Part shown: in pieces, positions 14,947 to 22,395 of the stretch | Position numbering within the stretch: the first letter of the stretch is position 1 | Layout of the letters: every line of letters begins with the position of its first letter | DNA from: Faecalicatena fissicatena | GTDB taxonomy: Bacteria > Bacillota > Clostridia > Lachnospirales > Lachnospiraceae | DNA: 30,920 nt | Direction: 5' to 3' | Assembly: GCA_001028025.1 (NCBI GenBank) | Contig: LDAQ01000057.1 | Location: 1-30,920 of the forward strand | Position numbers and translations under genes: made by a program | The notes under the pieces: model-generated | Told to the model about the DNA's origin: nothing | Databases searched by the model: none | The model's input: the letters and a program-made list of their open reading frames with translations, nothing else

Positions 14947-14978
14947 AAAGCATCCATCAGAAATGATAGGTGCTTTTT
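14947..14978 (+). terminator. Terminator ending cargo cassette 3
   Basis: AAAGCATC (14947-14954) pairs with GGTGCTTT (14969-14976), with an inner ATCA/TGAT stem on a GAAA tetraloop and one C/A mismatch, followed by more T. The stem base AGCATC/GGTGCT is nearly the same as in the other two cassettes. Confidence 0.75.
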
Positions 14979-15008
14979 GTGTGTCTTAAAATGAAGGAGG
15001 TGTTACTT

Positions 15009-16826
15009 TTGTATCCGGTAAGCGAGGCGTTCCTGCAGGCGGTGCAGGAGAACACCCGTAGTATTTATTGGACAGGCAGGATTACCACGAAAACCGGGGC
15101 GGTGTATGAGTTGGGGAATGAGGATATCGTCAAAGGCTCCGGCTACATCACAAGTCAGTGCTGTGGAAGCACGGAGATTGAGATTGGCACGGTGTATGCG
15201 GCGGAGATGGGGATTACCTTGTTTTCGGAGATTGACCGCTATACGCTTGAAGATGCGAAAGTGGAACTGTTTTATCATCTGAGGCTTGGGGATGGCAGTT
15301 TTGAAGAAGTTCCTATGGGAATTTTTGAGGTGAGCGAGGCGAACCGGACACTGCATTGTCTGGAAATCAAGGCGTATGACTATATGCTCCGGTTTGAGAG
15401 GAGTTTCAATGGATTTGAAACGGTGGGGAATGCATATGCGTTTCTGGTTTTGTGCTGCAAAGCCTGTAACGTGGAGCTGGCACATACCCAGGCAGAAATC
15501 GAAGCTATGCCAAACGGTTTGGAGATGCTGTCGGTGTATACAGAAAATGACATTGAGACGTACCGGGATGTGCTGTTCTATGTGGGGCAGGTGCTGGGCG
15601 GGTTTTTCTGCATGAACCGGGAGGGGAAGCTGGAACTGCGGAAGTATGGGAATCAGTCTGTGATGACGGTTTCAGATAAGCAGCGGTTCTCCGGCAGTTT
15701 TTCGGATTTTATAACCCGGTACACGGCGGTCAGTTCCACCAATATCAAGACACAGACAGCGGAGTATTATGCGCTGGAACAAGATGACGGGCTGACCATG
15801 AACCTGGGTGTGAATCCTCTTCTGCAGTTTGGTTTGGAGGAGACAAGGAAGGTACTGCTAGAAAATATCCTGTCTGATTTATCGGTCATCCGCTATGTTC
15901 CGTTTGATTCGGACACCATCGGGAACCCGGCACTGGATTTGGGTGATGTGCTGGTGTTTTCCGGCGGCCATGCGGATGAGAGCCAGCTGGCCTGTGTGAC
16001 TGGTTATCAGATAAAGGTCAACGGAAAGCATTCTTTGAAGTGTGTGGGGAAGAATCCAAGGCTGGCGCAGGCGAAGTCTAAGAATGATAAGAATCTTTCC
16101 GGTCTGCTGAACCAGATTGAAGCGGGGAAAATTGGTATCCATACGTTTACCAATGCTTCTGCCTATACCGTGAATGAGATGGATGTAAAGATTATCAGCA
16201 TTGAGTTTGCGGCGGCGGAGGAGACCCATGTGCAGTTCTTCGCCATTGTGGTGGCGGATGTGACTGCAGATGCGGTGGATTTGGCTGGCACTGCTAAAGG
16301 AACCATTGTGGTTCCTGTTCCGGCACTGACGGAGGATGGGACGGAGACCATGCAGGATGTCAGTGTGGAGGCGGAGCTTCCGGTCACGTTTTCTATGGAT
16401 GGGAAAGCGGCTGCTTCGGTGAGATATGAATTTAATGATGAGGAAATCCTGACACATTATCCTGTGGAGACATGGGGGAGCGGGAAGCATGTGCTGCCCT
16501 TGTATTATCCTATTGAGAATCTCATTCCAAACTTTACGAATACGTTCAACGTGTATCTAAGGATGTCAGGAGGAAGCGGCTCTATTGAGACAGGGGGCTG
16601 CATCGCCTCTATCAGCGGGCAGGGCATGGCGGCGGCTCCGGCCTGGGATGGGAAGATTACTCTGGAGGAGACGGTGGGCAGGATCCGGTTCGGAACGGGG
16701 CTGGCTGTCAGGGGATTTTCGGAAACCATTGGTTTGGAGACGATGGAGCTTGTGCAGAGGCAGATGGCGGACCGAATGGGAAGGGTTTCCATTGGGGCAT
16801 TTGGGTATGTGGTGGATACCGGTTAA
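15009..16826 (+). CDS. Phage tail tip / baseplate protein
   Basis: The 605-residue protein begins MYPVSEAFLQAVQENTRSIY and continues with WTGRITTKTGAVYELGNEDI, a beta-rich fold found in tail-tip proteins of Firmicutes siphophages. Residues about 60-280 contain further tail-hub-like sequence (YRDVLFYVGQVLGGFFCMNR, then a GKLELRKYG segment). The last 200 residues form a separate beta-rich part that may be a carrier or fibre-binding domain. TTG 15009 is chosen because AAGGAGGT is seven bases before it; ATG 14991 has no ribosome site. It lies after the tape measure and small tail genes and before the fibre-like gene, as expected for the tail hub. Precise family not certain. Confidence 0.78.
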   Translation: MYPVSEAFLQAVQENTRSIYWTGRITTKTGAVYELGNEDIVKGSGYITSQCCGSTEIEIGTVYAAEMGITLFSEIDRYTLEDAKVELFYHLRLGDGSFEEVPMGIFEVSEANRTLHCLEIKAYDYMLRFERSFNGFETVGNAYAFLVLCCKACNVELAHTQAEIEAMPNGLEMLSVYTENDIETYRDVLFYVGQVLGGFFCMNREGKLELRKYGNQSVMTVSDKQRFSGSFSDFITRYTAVSSTNIKTQTAEYYALEQDDGLTMNLGVNPLLQFGLEETRKVLLENILSDLSVIRYVPFDSDTIGNPALDLGDVLVFSGGHADESQLACVTGYQIKVNGKHSLKCVGKNPRLAQAKSKNDKNLSGLLNQIEAGKIGIHTFTNASAYTVNEMDVKIISIEFAAAEETHVQFFAIVVADVTADAVDLAGTAKGTIVVPVPALTEDGTETMQDVSVEAELPVTFSMDGKAAASVRYEFNDEEILTHYPVETWGSGKHVLPLYYPIENLIPNFTNTFNVYLRMSGGSGSIETGGCIASISGQGMAAAPAWDGKITLEETVGRIRFGTGLAVRGFSETIGLETMELVQRQMADRMGRVSIGAFGYVVDTG

Positions 16827-16836
16827 GGAGGGTGTT

Positions 16837-18240
16837 ATGAGGCTGGCAGGAACTATGAGGATTGAACTGACGGATGTGAATACCGGGGAGGTGGAGACCG
16901 TGGCGGAGGATAATATGGTCACGAATGCTGTGAACTATATCCTTGGGTTAAATCCGATGGGAGTATTTTATGAGGCCGGGGACAGCATTGACGGGATTGA
17001 ATGGAACGGGAGCCTGCTTCCTATCTGCCCGAATATGATTGGGGGCATCCTGTTATTTTCCCAGGCATTGGAGGAGGATGTGGAGAACATCTACAGTATG
17101 TCGGGGAATCTCCCGGTTGCTTATGCTTCCAATAACGTGAACTCCACGGCGAATACGGCGAGGGGGAGTTTGAACCAGGTAGAGAGTAAGAAGCTGGATA
17201 ACGGGTATAAGTTTGTGTGGGAGTTCACGCCGAGCCAGGGGAACGGCACCATTGCGGCTGCGGCTTTGACCAGCGCAAAGGGTGGGGAGAACGGATATGG
17301 CAGTCTTGTGAATGACAGCAGTACGTTTTTGCAGTTGAAGAGTGTAAAGCTGGACGGCCTTTCCATGGCAAAACAGCTGGTACTGTTTGAGGGGGTGGAA
17401 GTGGATTTTGAGAATAATCTTCTGTATTCCATCACCTTCCAGGATACCGGGGCGAGGATACGGAAGGTACGGGTTCCCATATTCAGCATCGGTTTGAATG
17501 AAAAATTGGATGACACCACCTATACGGTGCTGGATGACCAGGTGATCCAGACAACCACCTTCCGGTTCCTTGGTGATTATACACTGTATGGGGAATTCCT
17601 GGATGGCGGGGATGGGTATTGGTACGGGTTTTCCAATGAGGGGAATTCCTCCGGTAATGCCACAATGCTATGGGTGAAGATTAAGAAAGAGGATTATTCC
17701 ATGACGGAGGGGCAGTGGACGCTGTCCAATGCAAAGCTGATGGACGTGGGAAACCGGGATGAGGCAGGCTCTTTCCCGGAGCGGATTTTGAAGTGCTGTA
17801 TGAGGGGCGGCTATCTGTATGTGATGGCATATAACAAGAAGGGCATCTACAAAATCAATACGGCGAATTCTGCGGATGTGACGCTGATTAACCTTGGTTT
17901 TACTTCCAAGTGGAAGCCGCTTTGTGAGACTGGAACATGCGAGGTGTATATGACTCTGATTGGAGACTTGATTGTGGGAGGGGATTTTCAGATTACAGCG
18001 GCGGACACCATCATCCACACTCAGGGGAGTTTCCGGCTGAATGATGCGGCAACGCCTCTGTTCCAGTATAAGAACTTTCTTTTGGGGTGGGGAGGCAGCT
18101 ATGGGAGCGAGTACCGGACCATGTATCTTCTGACTCCGTATCTGGCATCCATCAACAACCTGTCTTCGGCGGTGGTGAAGACGGTGGATAAGACGATGAA
18201 GATTACCTACACACTGACGGAGGAGGCTGCGGTGACGTAA
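16837..18240 (+). CDS. Putative tail fibre / receptor-binding protein
   Basis: The 467-residue product starts MRLAGTMRIELTDVNTGEVE and has an N-terminal block VAEDNMVTNAVNYILGLNPM seen in phage proteins that sit between the tail hub and holin genes. The rest contains repeated short beta segments (for example YWYGFSNEGNSSGNATMLWVKI, then LYVMAYNKKGIYKINTANSA) that resemble propeller blades, which would suit binding of a surface receptor. No enzymatic motif is seen. AAGGAGGGTGTT precedes ATG 16837; the same frame is open further upstream within the previous gene, but that part is a shadow. Function is inferred from position and composition. Confidence 0.6.
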   Translation: MRLAGTMRIELTDVNTGEVETVAEDNMVTNAVNYILGLNPMGVFYEAGDSIDGIEWNGSLLPICPNMIGGILLFSQALEEDVENIYSMSGNLPVAYASNNVNSTANTARGSLNQVESKKLDNGYKFVWEFTPSQGNGTIAAAALTSAKGGENGYGSLVNDSSTFLQLKSVKLDGLSMAKQLVLFEGVEVDFENNLLYSITFQDTGARIRKVRVPIFSIGLNEKLDDTTYTVLDDQVIQTTTFRFLGDYTLYGEFLDGGDGYWYGFSNEGNSSGNATMLWVKIKKEDYSMTEGQWTLSNAKLMDVGNRDEAGSFPERILKCCMRGGYLYVMAYNKKGIYKINTANSADVTLINLGFTSKWKPLCETGTCEVYMTLIGDLIVGGDFQITAADTIIHTQGSFRLNDAATPLFQYKNFLLGWGGSYGSEYRTMYLLTPYLASINNLSSAVVKTVDKTMKITYTLTEEAAVT

Positions 18241-18278
18241 ATATGGCGGCAGAAAAAAGAATAACGTTTTTGGGAATT

Positions 18279-18310
18279 GGCAGCGGTCCATTGCGGGCTG
18301 CTGCTTTTTC
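18279..18310 (+). terminator. Intercistronic hairpin with T-run before holin gene
   Basis: GGCAGCGGTCC (18279-18289) pairs along its full length with GGGCTGCTGCT (18295-18305) around a five-base loop, with three G-U pairs, and TTTTC follows. It separates structural genes from lysis genes and could limit premature holin expression through partial termination. Confidence 0.68.
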
Positions 18311-18341
18311 TATAGTAAAAAAGCGAAAGAGAGGGAATGAA

Positions 18342-18755
18342 ATGAAGGAATTTGTGAATCTGGTGCAGTGTGCGTTTGCGGCAGTGGGCGGCTTTTTCGG
18401 CTGGTTCGTGGGAGGCATGGACGGACTTTTGTATGCGCTGGTTGCCTTTGTGGTGGTGGACTATATCACAGGACTGATGGCGGCGGGCTTAGAGAAGAAG
18501 CTGTCCAGCGGCGTGGGTTTCCGGGGGATTTTTAAGAAGGTAGTCATCTTCTGCCTGGTGGCGGTGGGGCATATCATTGACACCCATGTGATTGGGAATG
18601 GAAGCGTGCTTCGGACGGCGGTGATTTTCTTTTATCTGTCCAATGAAGGAATTTCCATTCTGGAGAATGCAGGCAGGATTGGGCTGCCCATCCCGGAGAA
18701 ATTGAGAAGCGTTTTGGAACAGCTGAAGGAGGAGAAGCCGGATGAAGGTAAATAA
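18342..18755 (+). CDS. Phage holin, phage_holin_4 (Cph1/toxin secretion) family
   Basis: The 137-residue product MKEFVNLVQCAFAAVGGFFG has hydrophobic segments at about residues 8-28, 30-50 and 70-85, and the family signature DYITGLMAAGLEKKLSSGVGFRGIFKK near residues 43-69. Holins of this type oligomerise in the inner membrane at the end of infection and let the endolysin reach the wall. The charged C-terminus (LEQLKEEKPDEGK) is typical. ATG 18342 with GAGAGGGAATG upstream is preferred to the longer frame that crosses the hairpin. Its last codons overlap the endolysin start by 14 bases, forming the lysis cassette. Confidence 0.92.
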   Translation: MKEFVNLVQCAFAAVGGFFGWFVGGMDGLLYALVAFVVVDYITGLMAAGLEKKLSSGVGFRGIFKKVVIFCLVAVGHIIDTHVIGNGSVLRTAVIFFYLSNEGISILENAGRIGLPIPEKLRSVLEQLKEEKPDEGK

Positions 18756-20241
18756 GGAGTATGTATCAAACAATAACACCTATGAGAGCAACAATCCGCA
18801 GTATATCGTGGTGCATAACACGGATAATTTTGCGGCCGGTGCAGATGCCAGTGCCCATGCGAGGGCACAGTGCAATGGGAATTTTGATGGGATGTCTGCC
18901 CATTACTACACGGATGACAAGGATACGGTTTATCAGGCGGCATCCCATGGAAGGGGATGCTGGCATGTGGGGGTGAATTATGGCGGAAGGCTGTTTGGGA
19001 CCGCCAATAATAAGAACAGCATCGGTGTGGAAATGTGCGTGCAGGCAGGGTATGATTTTAATAAGGCATTTGCCAATACTGTGGAATTTGTCCGGCAGTT
19101 GATGGATGAGACGGGCATTCCGGCTGACCGGGTGGTGCAGCATTATGATGTGTGTGCGAAGAACTGCCCGTCACAGATCCGGGCAAAGGGGATGTGGGAG
19201 GAATTGAAGCGGCAGATTAAAAGCGACGGTTCCGGGCAGACGGAGGATGTGTCTTCCTATACAAAGGTTATGGGGAAAGCGGTGGCAACTGTGGAGCAGA
19301 TGGAGAACTATATCAGGTGTAAGAATGGAGCGGTGGCACAGTCCGTAGTGGACATGCTTCCGCTTTATCTGTCTGAGGGCGATGCAGAGGGCGTGAGAGG
19401 GGATATCGCTTTTGCACAGTCCTGTCTGGAGACGGGGAACTTTGGGTTTTCCGGTTCGGCGGTGACGTTTAAGCAGAATAATTTCTGCGGGATGGGTGTG
19501 ACATCTAATGGGACAAAAGGGAATTCCTTTGAAACGGCGCAGCTTGGCATCCGGGCGCAGGTGCAGCATCTGAAAGCCTATGCCTGTACGGAGGAACTGG
19601 TGAATGGGAATGTTGACCCACGTTTTAAGTATGTGGCAAGAGGCTCTGCGCCTTATGTGGAGTGGCTGGGGATTCAGGAGAATCCGCAGGGGAAGGGCTG
19701 GGCAGCCGGAGCCGGATATGGGGCGAAGATTGTTGCTATTTTGAAGGATATGATTGTAAATTTAGGGAGCGGCAGTACAGCAGCGGATGGCTCTGGGCAG
19801 CCAATTAAGCCGCTGTCCGGATTTGTGAAGGTCTTCTATAAAGGCCGGGATGGGCTGAATGTGCGGAACAGCCCATGCATGGGGGATAACGTGGACCAGG
19901 TGGTGTTTGACGGCGTGTATACAGTGGTGGGCATCAGTGAGGATAGGGCTTGGTATAAGCTGAAATCAGGGCTGTATATCACAACGGACAGGCAGTATGT
20001 ACAGTTTATGGAAAAGCAGTCTCCGGCGTTTTCTTATCTGGTGAGGGTGGACATTGCGGATTTGAATATCAGGAAAGGTCCGGGGACGGACTGTGCAAGA
20101 ACCGGGAAGTATACGGGAGCTGGGGTGTTTACCATTGTGGAAGAAGCGGATGGGGCCGGGGCTTCCAGGTGGGGGCTGCTGAAATCCTATCAGAAAAAGA
20201 GGGATGGGTGGATTTCATTGGATTATACTACCAGGATTTAA
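18742..20241 (+). CDS. Endolysin: amidase plus glucosaminidase with SH3-like wall-binding domains
   Basis: The 499-residue lysin has two catalytic parts. Residues about 18-150 are an Amidase_2 N-acetylmuramoyl-L-alanine amidase, with predicted zinc ligands H25 in YIVVHNTD, H134 in VVQHYD and C142 in AKNCPSQ, plus acidic E97 in GVEMCV. Residues about 180-345 resemble a glucosaminidase domain, with a likely catalytic E230 in QSCLETGNFG. The C-terminal 150 residues hold two SH3-type wall-binding repeats, each with the LNVR or LNIR plus NSP/KGPG signature. There is no signal peptide, so release depends on the holin. AAGGAGGAG lies upstream, inside the holin gene. Domain boundaries are approximate. 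Confidence 0.92.
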   Translation: MKVNKEYVSNNNTYESNNPQYIVVHNTDNFAAGADASAHARAQCNGNFDGMSAHYYTDDKDTVYQAASHGRGCWHVGVNYGGRLFGTANNKNSIGVEMCVQAGYDFNKAFANTVEFVRQLMDETGIPADRVVQHYDVCAKNCPSQIRAKGMWEELKRQIKSDGSGQTEDVSSYTKVMGKAVATVEQMENYIRCKNGAVAQSVVDMLPLYLSEGDAEGVRGDIAFAQSCLETGNFGFSGSAVTFKQNNFCGMGVTSNGTKGNSFETAQLGIRAQVQHLKAYACTEELVNGNVDPRFKYVARGSAPYVEWLGIQENPQGKGWAAGAGYGAKIVAILKDMIVNLGSGSTAADGSGQPIKPLSGFVKVFYKGRDGLNVRNSPCMGDNVDQVVFDGVYTVVGISEDRAWYKLKSGLYITTDRQYVQFMEKQSPAFSYLVRVDIADLNIRKGPGTDCARTGKYTGAGVFTIVEEADGAGASRWGLLKSYQKKRDGWISLDYTTRI

Positions 20242-20320
20242 AGGATGGGAGAAGATGATGTTATAAAAAGCCTTTTAAGTAAAAAGAACACTCTATATGT
20301 ATTAAGTGGGGATATAAATT
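20242..20320. other. Gap after endolysin
   Basis: AT-rich spacer containing a weak CTTTT/AAAAG inverted repeat near 20267-20286 and several -10-like words but no convincing promoter or terminator. It is where the late operon could end, because base composition changes sharply here. Confidence 0.3.
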
Positions 20321-20449
20321 ATGGATACTGATATGGCTATTTTTGCTGAATTACTTGCAACTCTCATAACCAAATATTCTGATAAAATTGACTTGGAAAG
20401 TTTACCGGACCCGCCTTTACCAGACCCGCCACAAGGATCGACAGATTGA
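20321..20449 (+). CDS. Small hypothetical protein (42 residues)
   Basis: An ATG at 20321 opens a 42-codon frame ending TGA at 20447-20449. The first 25 residues could form one helix (MAIFAELLATLITKYSDKI), and the end is proline-rich and acidic (SLPDPPLPDPPQGSTD). A GTGGGG run about nine bases upstream could act as a weak ribosome site. A GC-rich imperfect hairpin followed by TTTTTCTTTG lies just after the stop, like the other phage junctions, which slightly favours it being a real transcription unit. I do not recognise it. It could be a regulatory micro-protein of the lysis or integration region, or a chance frame. Confidence 0.4.
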   Translation: MDTDMAIFAELLATLITKYSDKIDLESLPDPPLPDPPQGSTD

Positions 20450-20485
20450 ATGGCTGGTCTTTTTCTTTGTTATTTCAAAATCACA

Positions 20486-20514
20486 TTGTATTATCTTATC
20501 GTATTTGATATAAT
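20486..20514 (+). promoter_or_regulatory. Promoter of the serine recombinase gene
   Basis: TTGTAT at 20486-20491 and TATAAT at 20509-20514 are 17 bases apart, with TG one base before the -10. It lies 60 bp before the recombinase start and gives the integrase transcription independent of the late operon, as expected for a gene needed in establishment and excision. Confidence 0.72.
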
Positions 20515-20573
20515 TAGCACAACAAAACAATAAGACGTGTGGTGTAAGTCCAAACTTTTACGAGGTGATGATA

Positions 20574-22382
20574 TTGAATAAAAGAACGAAAGTATACACA
20601 TATAAGAGAGTGTCCACCTCCATGCAGGTAGATGGATATTCTCTTGATGCCCAGGACGAGCGGATTACGAAATATGCCGAGGCCTTTGATTTTGAAATCG
20701 TTGGTGAATATGTGGATGCAGGCAAGTCTGGAAAGTCTATTGAAGGCCGTGCGGAGTTTAAGAAAATGCTTGAAGACATAGAATCCAATAAAGATGGTGT
20801 TTCCTATGTGCTTGTGTTCAAGCTGTCACGTTTTGGCCGGAATGCCGCTGATGTGCTAAGTACGCTTCAATTTATGCAGGATTATGATGTGAACCTGATT
20901 TGCGTTGAAGACGGAATTGACAGTTCCAAGGATGCAGGTAAGCTTATGATATCTGTGCTTTCAGCAGTAGCCGAGATTGAACGGGAAAATATTCTTGTGC
21001 AGACCATGGAGGGACGGAGGCAGAAAGCCAGAGAAGGAAAATGGAACGGTGGTTTTGCGCCTTATGGCTATCGTCTGGATAATGGTAAATTGGAAATTGA
21101 GGAAAGTGAAGCGGAGGCAATCCGTCTGATCTTTGATAAGTATGCGAACTCGGATATGGGTGCTAATGGCATAGCAAAGTATCTGGGGCAGCAGGGGATA
21201 ATGAAAAAGGAGAGGCAGAATGGTAAAAGCCCGTTCTTTTCTGCAAAATTAATAAGGGAGATATTGGATAACCCTGTTTACAACGGAAAAATAGCTTTTG
21301 GGCGGAGACGGACTGAGAAGATATCCGGCACAAGGCAGTACCATATCGTGAAACAAGATGATTATATGGTTTGTGATGGAATCCATGAAGCAATCATTGA
21401 TGATGGCACGTGGGGAAAAGTGCAGGAAAAACGCAAATCACAGGCAAAGAGGTATGAGCACGTTAATAAGGGAAAGGATGAAAAGATTCATCTCTTGTCT
21501 GGTCTTCTGTGCTGCCCTATGTGTGGTGCGGGTATGTATGGCAATAAGTCAATTAAGAAGAAAAACGGCAGGCATTATAAGGACTATTTCTATTATGGAT
21601 GCAAGCACCGGAGCATGATGCAAGGGCATAGATGTACTTATAATAAGCAGCTTCAGGAGGAAAAGTTAGACAGTGCTGTAGCGGAAGTCATTGGTAAATT
21701 GGTTAGTAATCCTAAATTTGCGGATATGATGAAGAAGAAAATCAACATCAAAACAGACACGAGCGAAGTGGACAAAGAAATTGCCAATTACCAGAAGCAG
21801 TTAAGCCAATATATCGGTACGAAAAGAAGTCTCGAAAATCAGATAGACTGCTTAAACTATGATGACAGGCATTATGATAGAAAGCTATCCGACTTGCAGG
21901 ATCGGCTGGATAAGATGTATGATAATATTGATGATGTGGAACATAGCTTAAAAGATTGCAAGGACAGGAAGCGGGCTATTGAAGCAGAGAAGCTGACAGG
22001 CGATAATATATATAAAACCCTCATTTATTTTGATAAGCTTTATGGTGTAATGGAGGATGCTGATAAAAGGGCATTACTGACAGCATTGATTAAAGAAATT
22101 CATGTGTATGAGGAGGAACAGGCTAATGGACAGTGGCTAAAGTCGATTATCTTTAAGCTTCCAATTGTTGAAGATAATATGAATATTAGTTTGGACAATG
22201 ATACGCACGTTGAGACGGTTGCGCTCTTAACCCGTAAAAAGGGTGTGGAGAGAATTGATATTGAAATGAATGTGGATAGGGAAGATGTGACGGAGAAGGT
22301 GACATATCAGAAGGTTAAGGAGTATGTGAAAGAGAAGTATGGTCTGAATGTGCATACGAAGTATTTTGGAATAATTAAATAA
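20574..22382 (+). CDS. Large serine recombinase, probable phage integrase
   Basis: The 602-residue protein has the full large serine recombinase layout. The N-terminal catalytic resolvase domain has nucleophile S14 in YTYKRVSTSM, arginines in LSRFGRN, and EIERENI. A recombinase domain follows (GKWNGGFAPYGYRL and NGIAKYLGQQGI). A zinc ribbon has CCPMCGAG and later CKHRSMMQGHRC cysteines near residue 310-350. A coiled coil starts about residue 375 and may control the direction of recombination. TTG 20574 is chosen because GAGGTGATGA gives proper spacing to it; GTG 20565 and ATG 20568 overlap that site. It lies after the lysis genes, so in the circular phage it would lie beside attP. The partner site is not visible in this window. 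Confidence 0.9.
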   Translation: MNKRTKVYTYKRVSTSMQVDGYSLDAQDERITKYAEAFDFEIVGEYVDAGKSGKSIEGRAEFKKMLEDIESNKDGVSYVLVFKLSRFGRNAADVLSTLQFMQDYDVNLICVEDGIDSSKDAGKLMISVLSAVAEIERENILVQTMEGRRQKAREGKWNGGFAPYGYRLDNGKLEIEESEAEAIRLIFDKYANSDMGANGIAKYLGQQGIMKKERQNGKSPFFSAKLIREILDNPVYNGKIAFGRRRTEKISGTRQYHIVKQDDYMVCDGIHEAIIDDGTWGKVQEKRKSQAKRYEHVNKGKDEKIHLLSGLLCCPMCGAGMYGNKSIKKKNGRHYKDYFYYGCKHRSMMQGHRCTYNKQLQEEKLDSAVAEVIGKLVSNPKFADMMKKKINIKTDTSEVDKEIANYQKQLSQYIGTKRSLENQIDCLNYDDRHYDRKLSDLQDRLDKMYDNIDDVEHSLKDCKDRKRAIEAEKLTGDNIYKTLIYFDKLYGVMEDADKRALLTALIKEIHVYEEEQANGQWLKSIIFKLPIVEDNMNISLDNDTHVETVALLTRKKGVERIDIEMNVDREDVTEKVTYQKVKEYVKEKYGLNVHTKYFGIIK

Positions 22383-22395
22383 GGAGGTCAACAAA

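Noticed and set aside
16585..16836. Plus-strand frame extending the fibre-like gene upstream
   Set aside because: It overlaps the well-supported tail-tip gene in another frame and is Arg/Gly-rich shadow sequence; ATG 16837 has a strong ribosome site.
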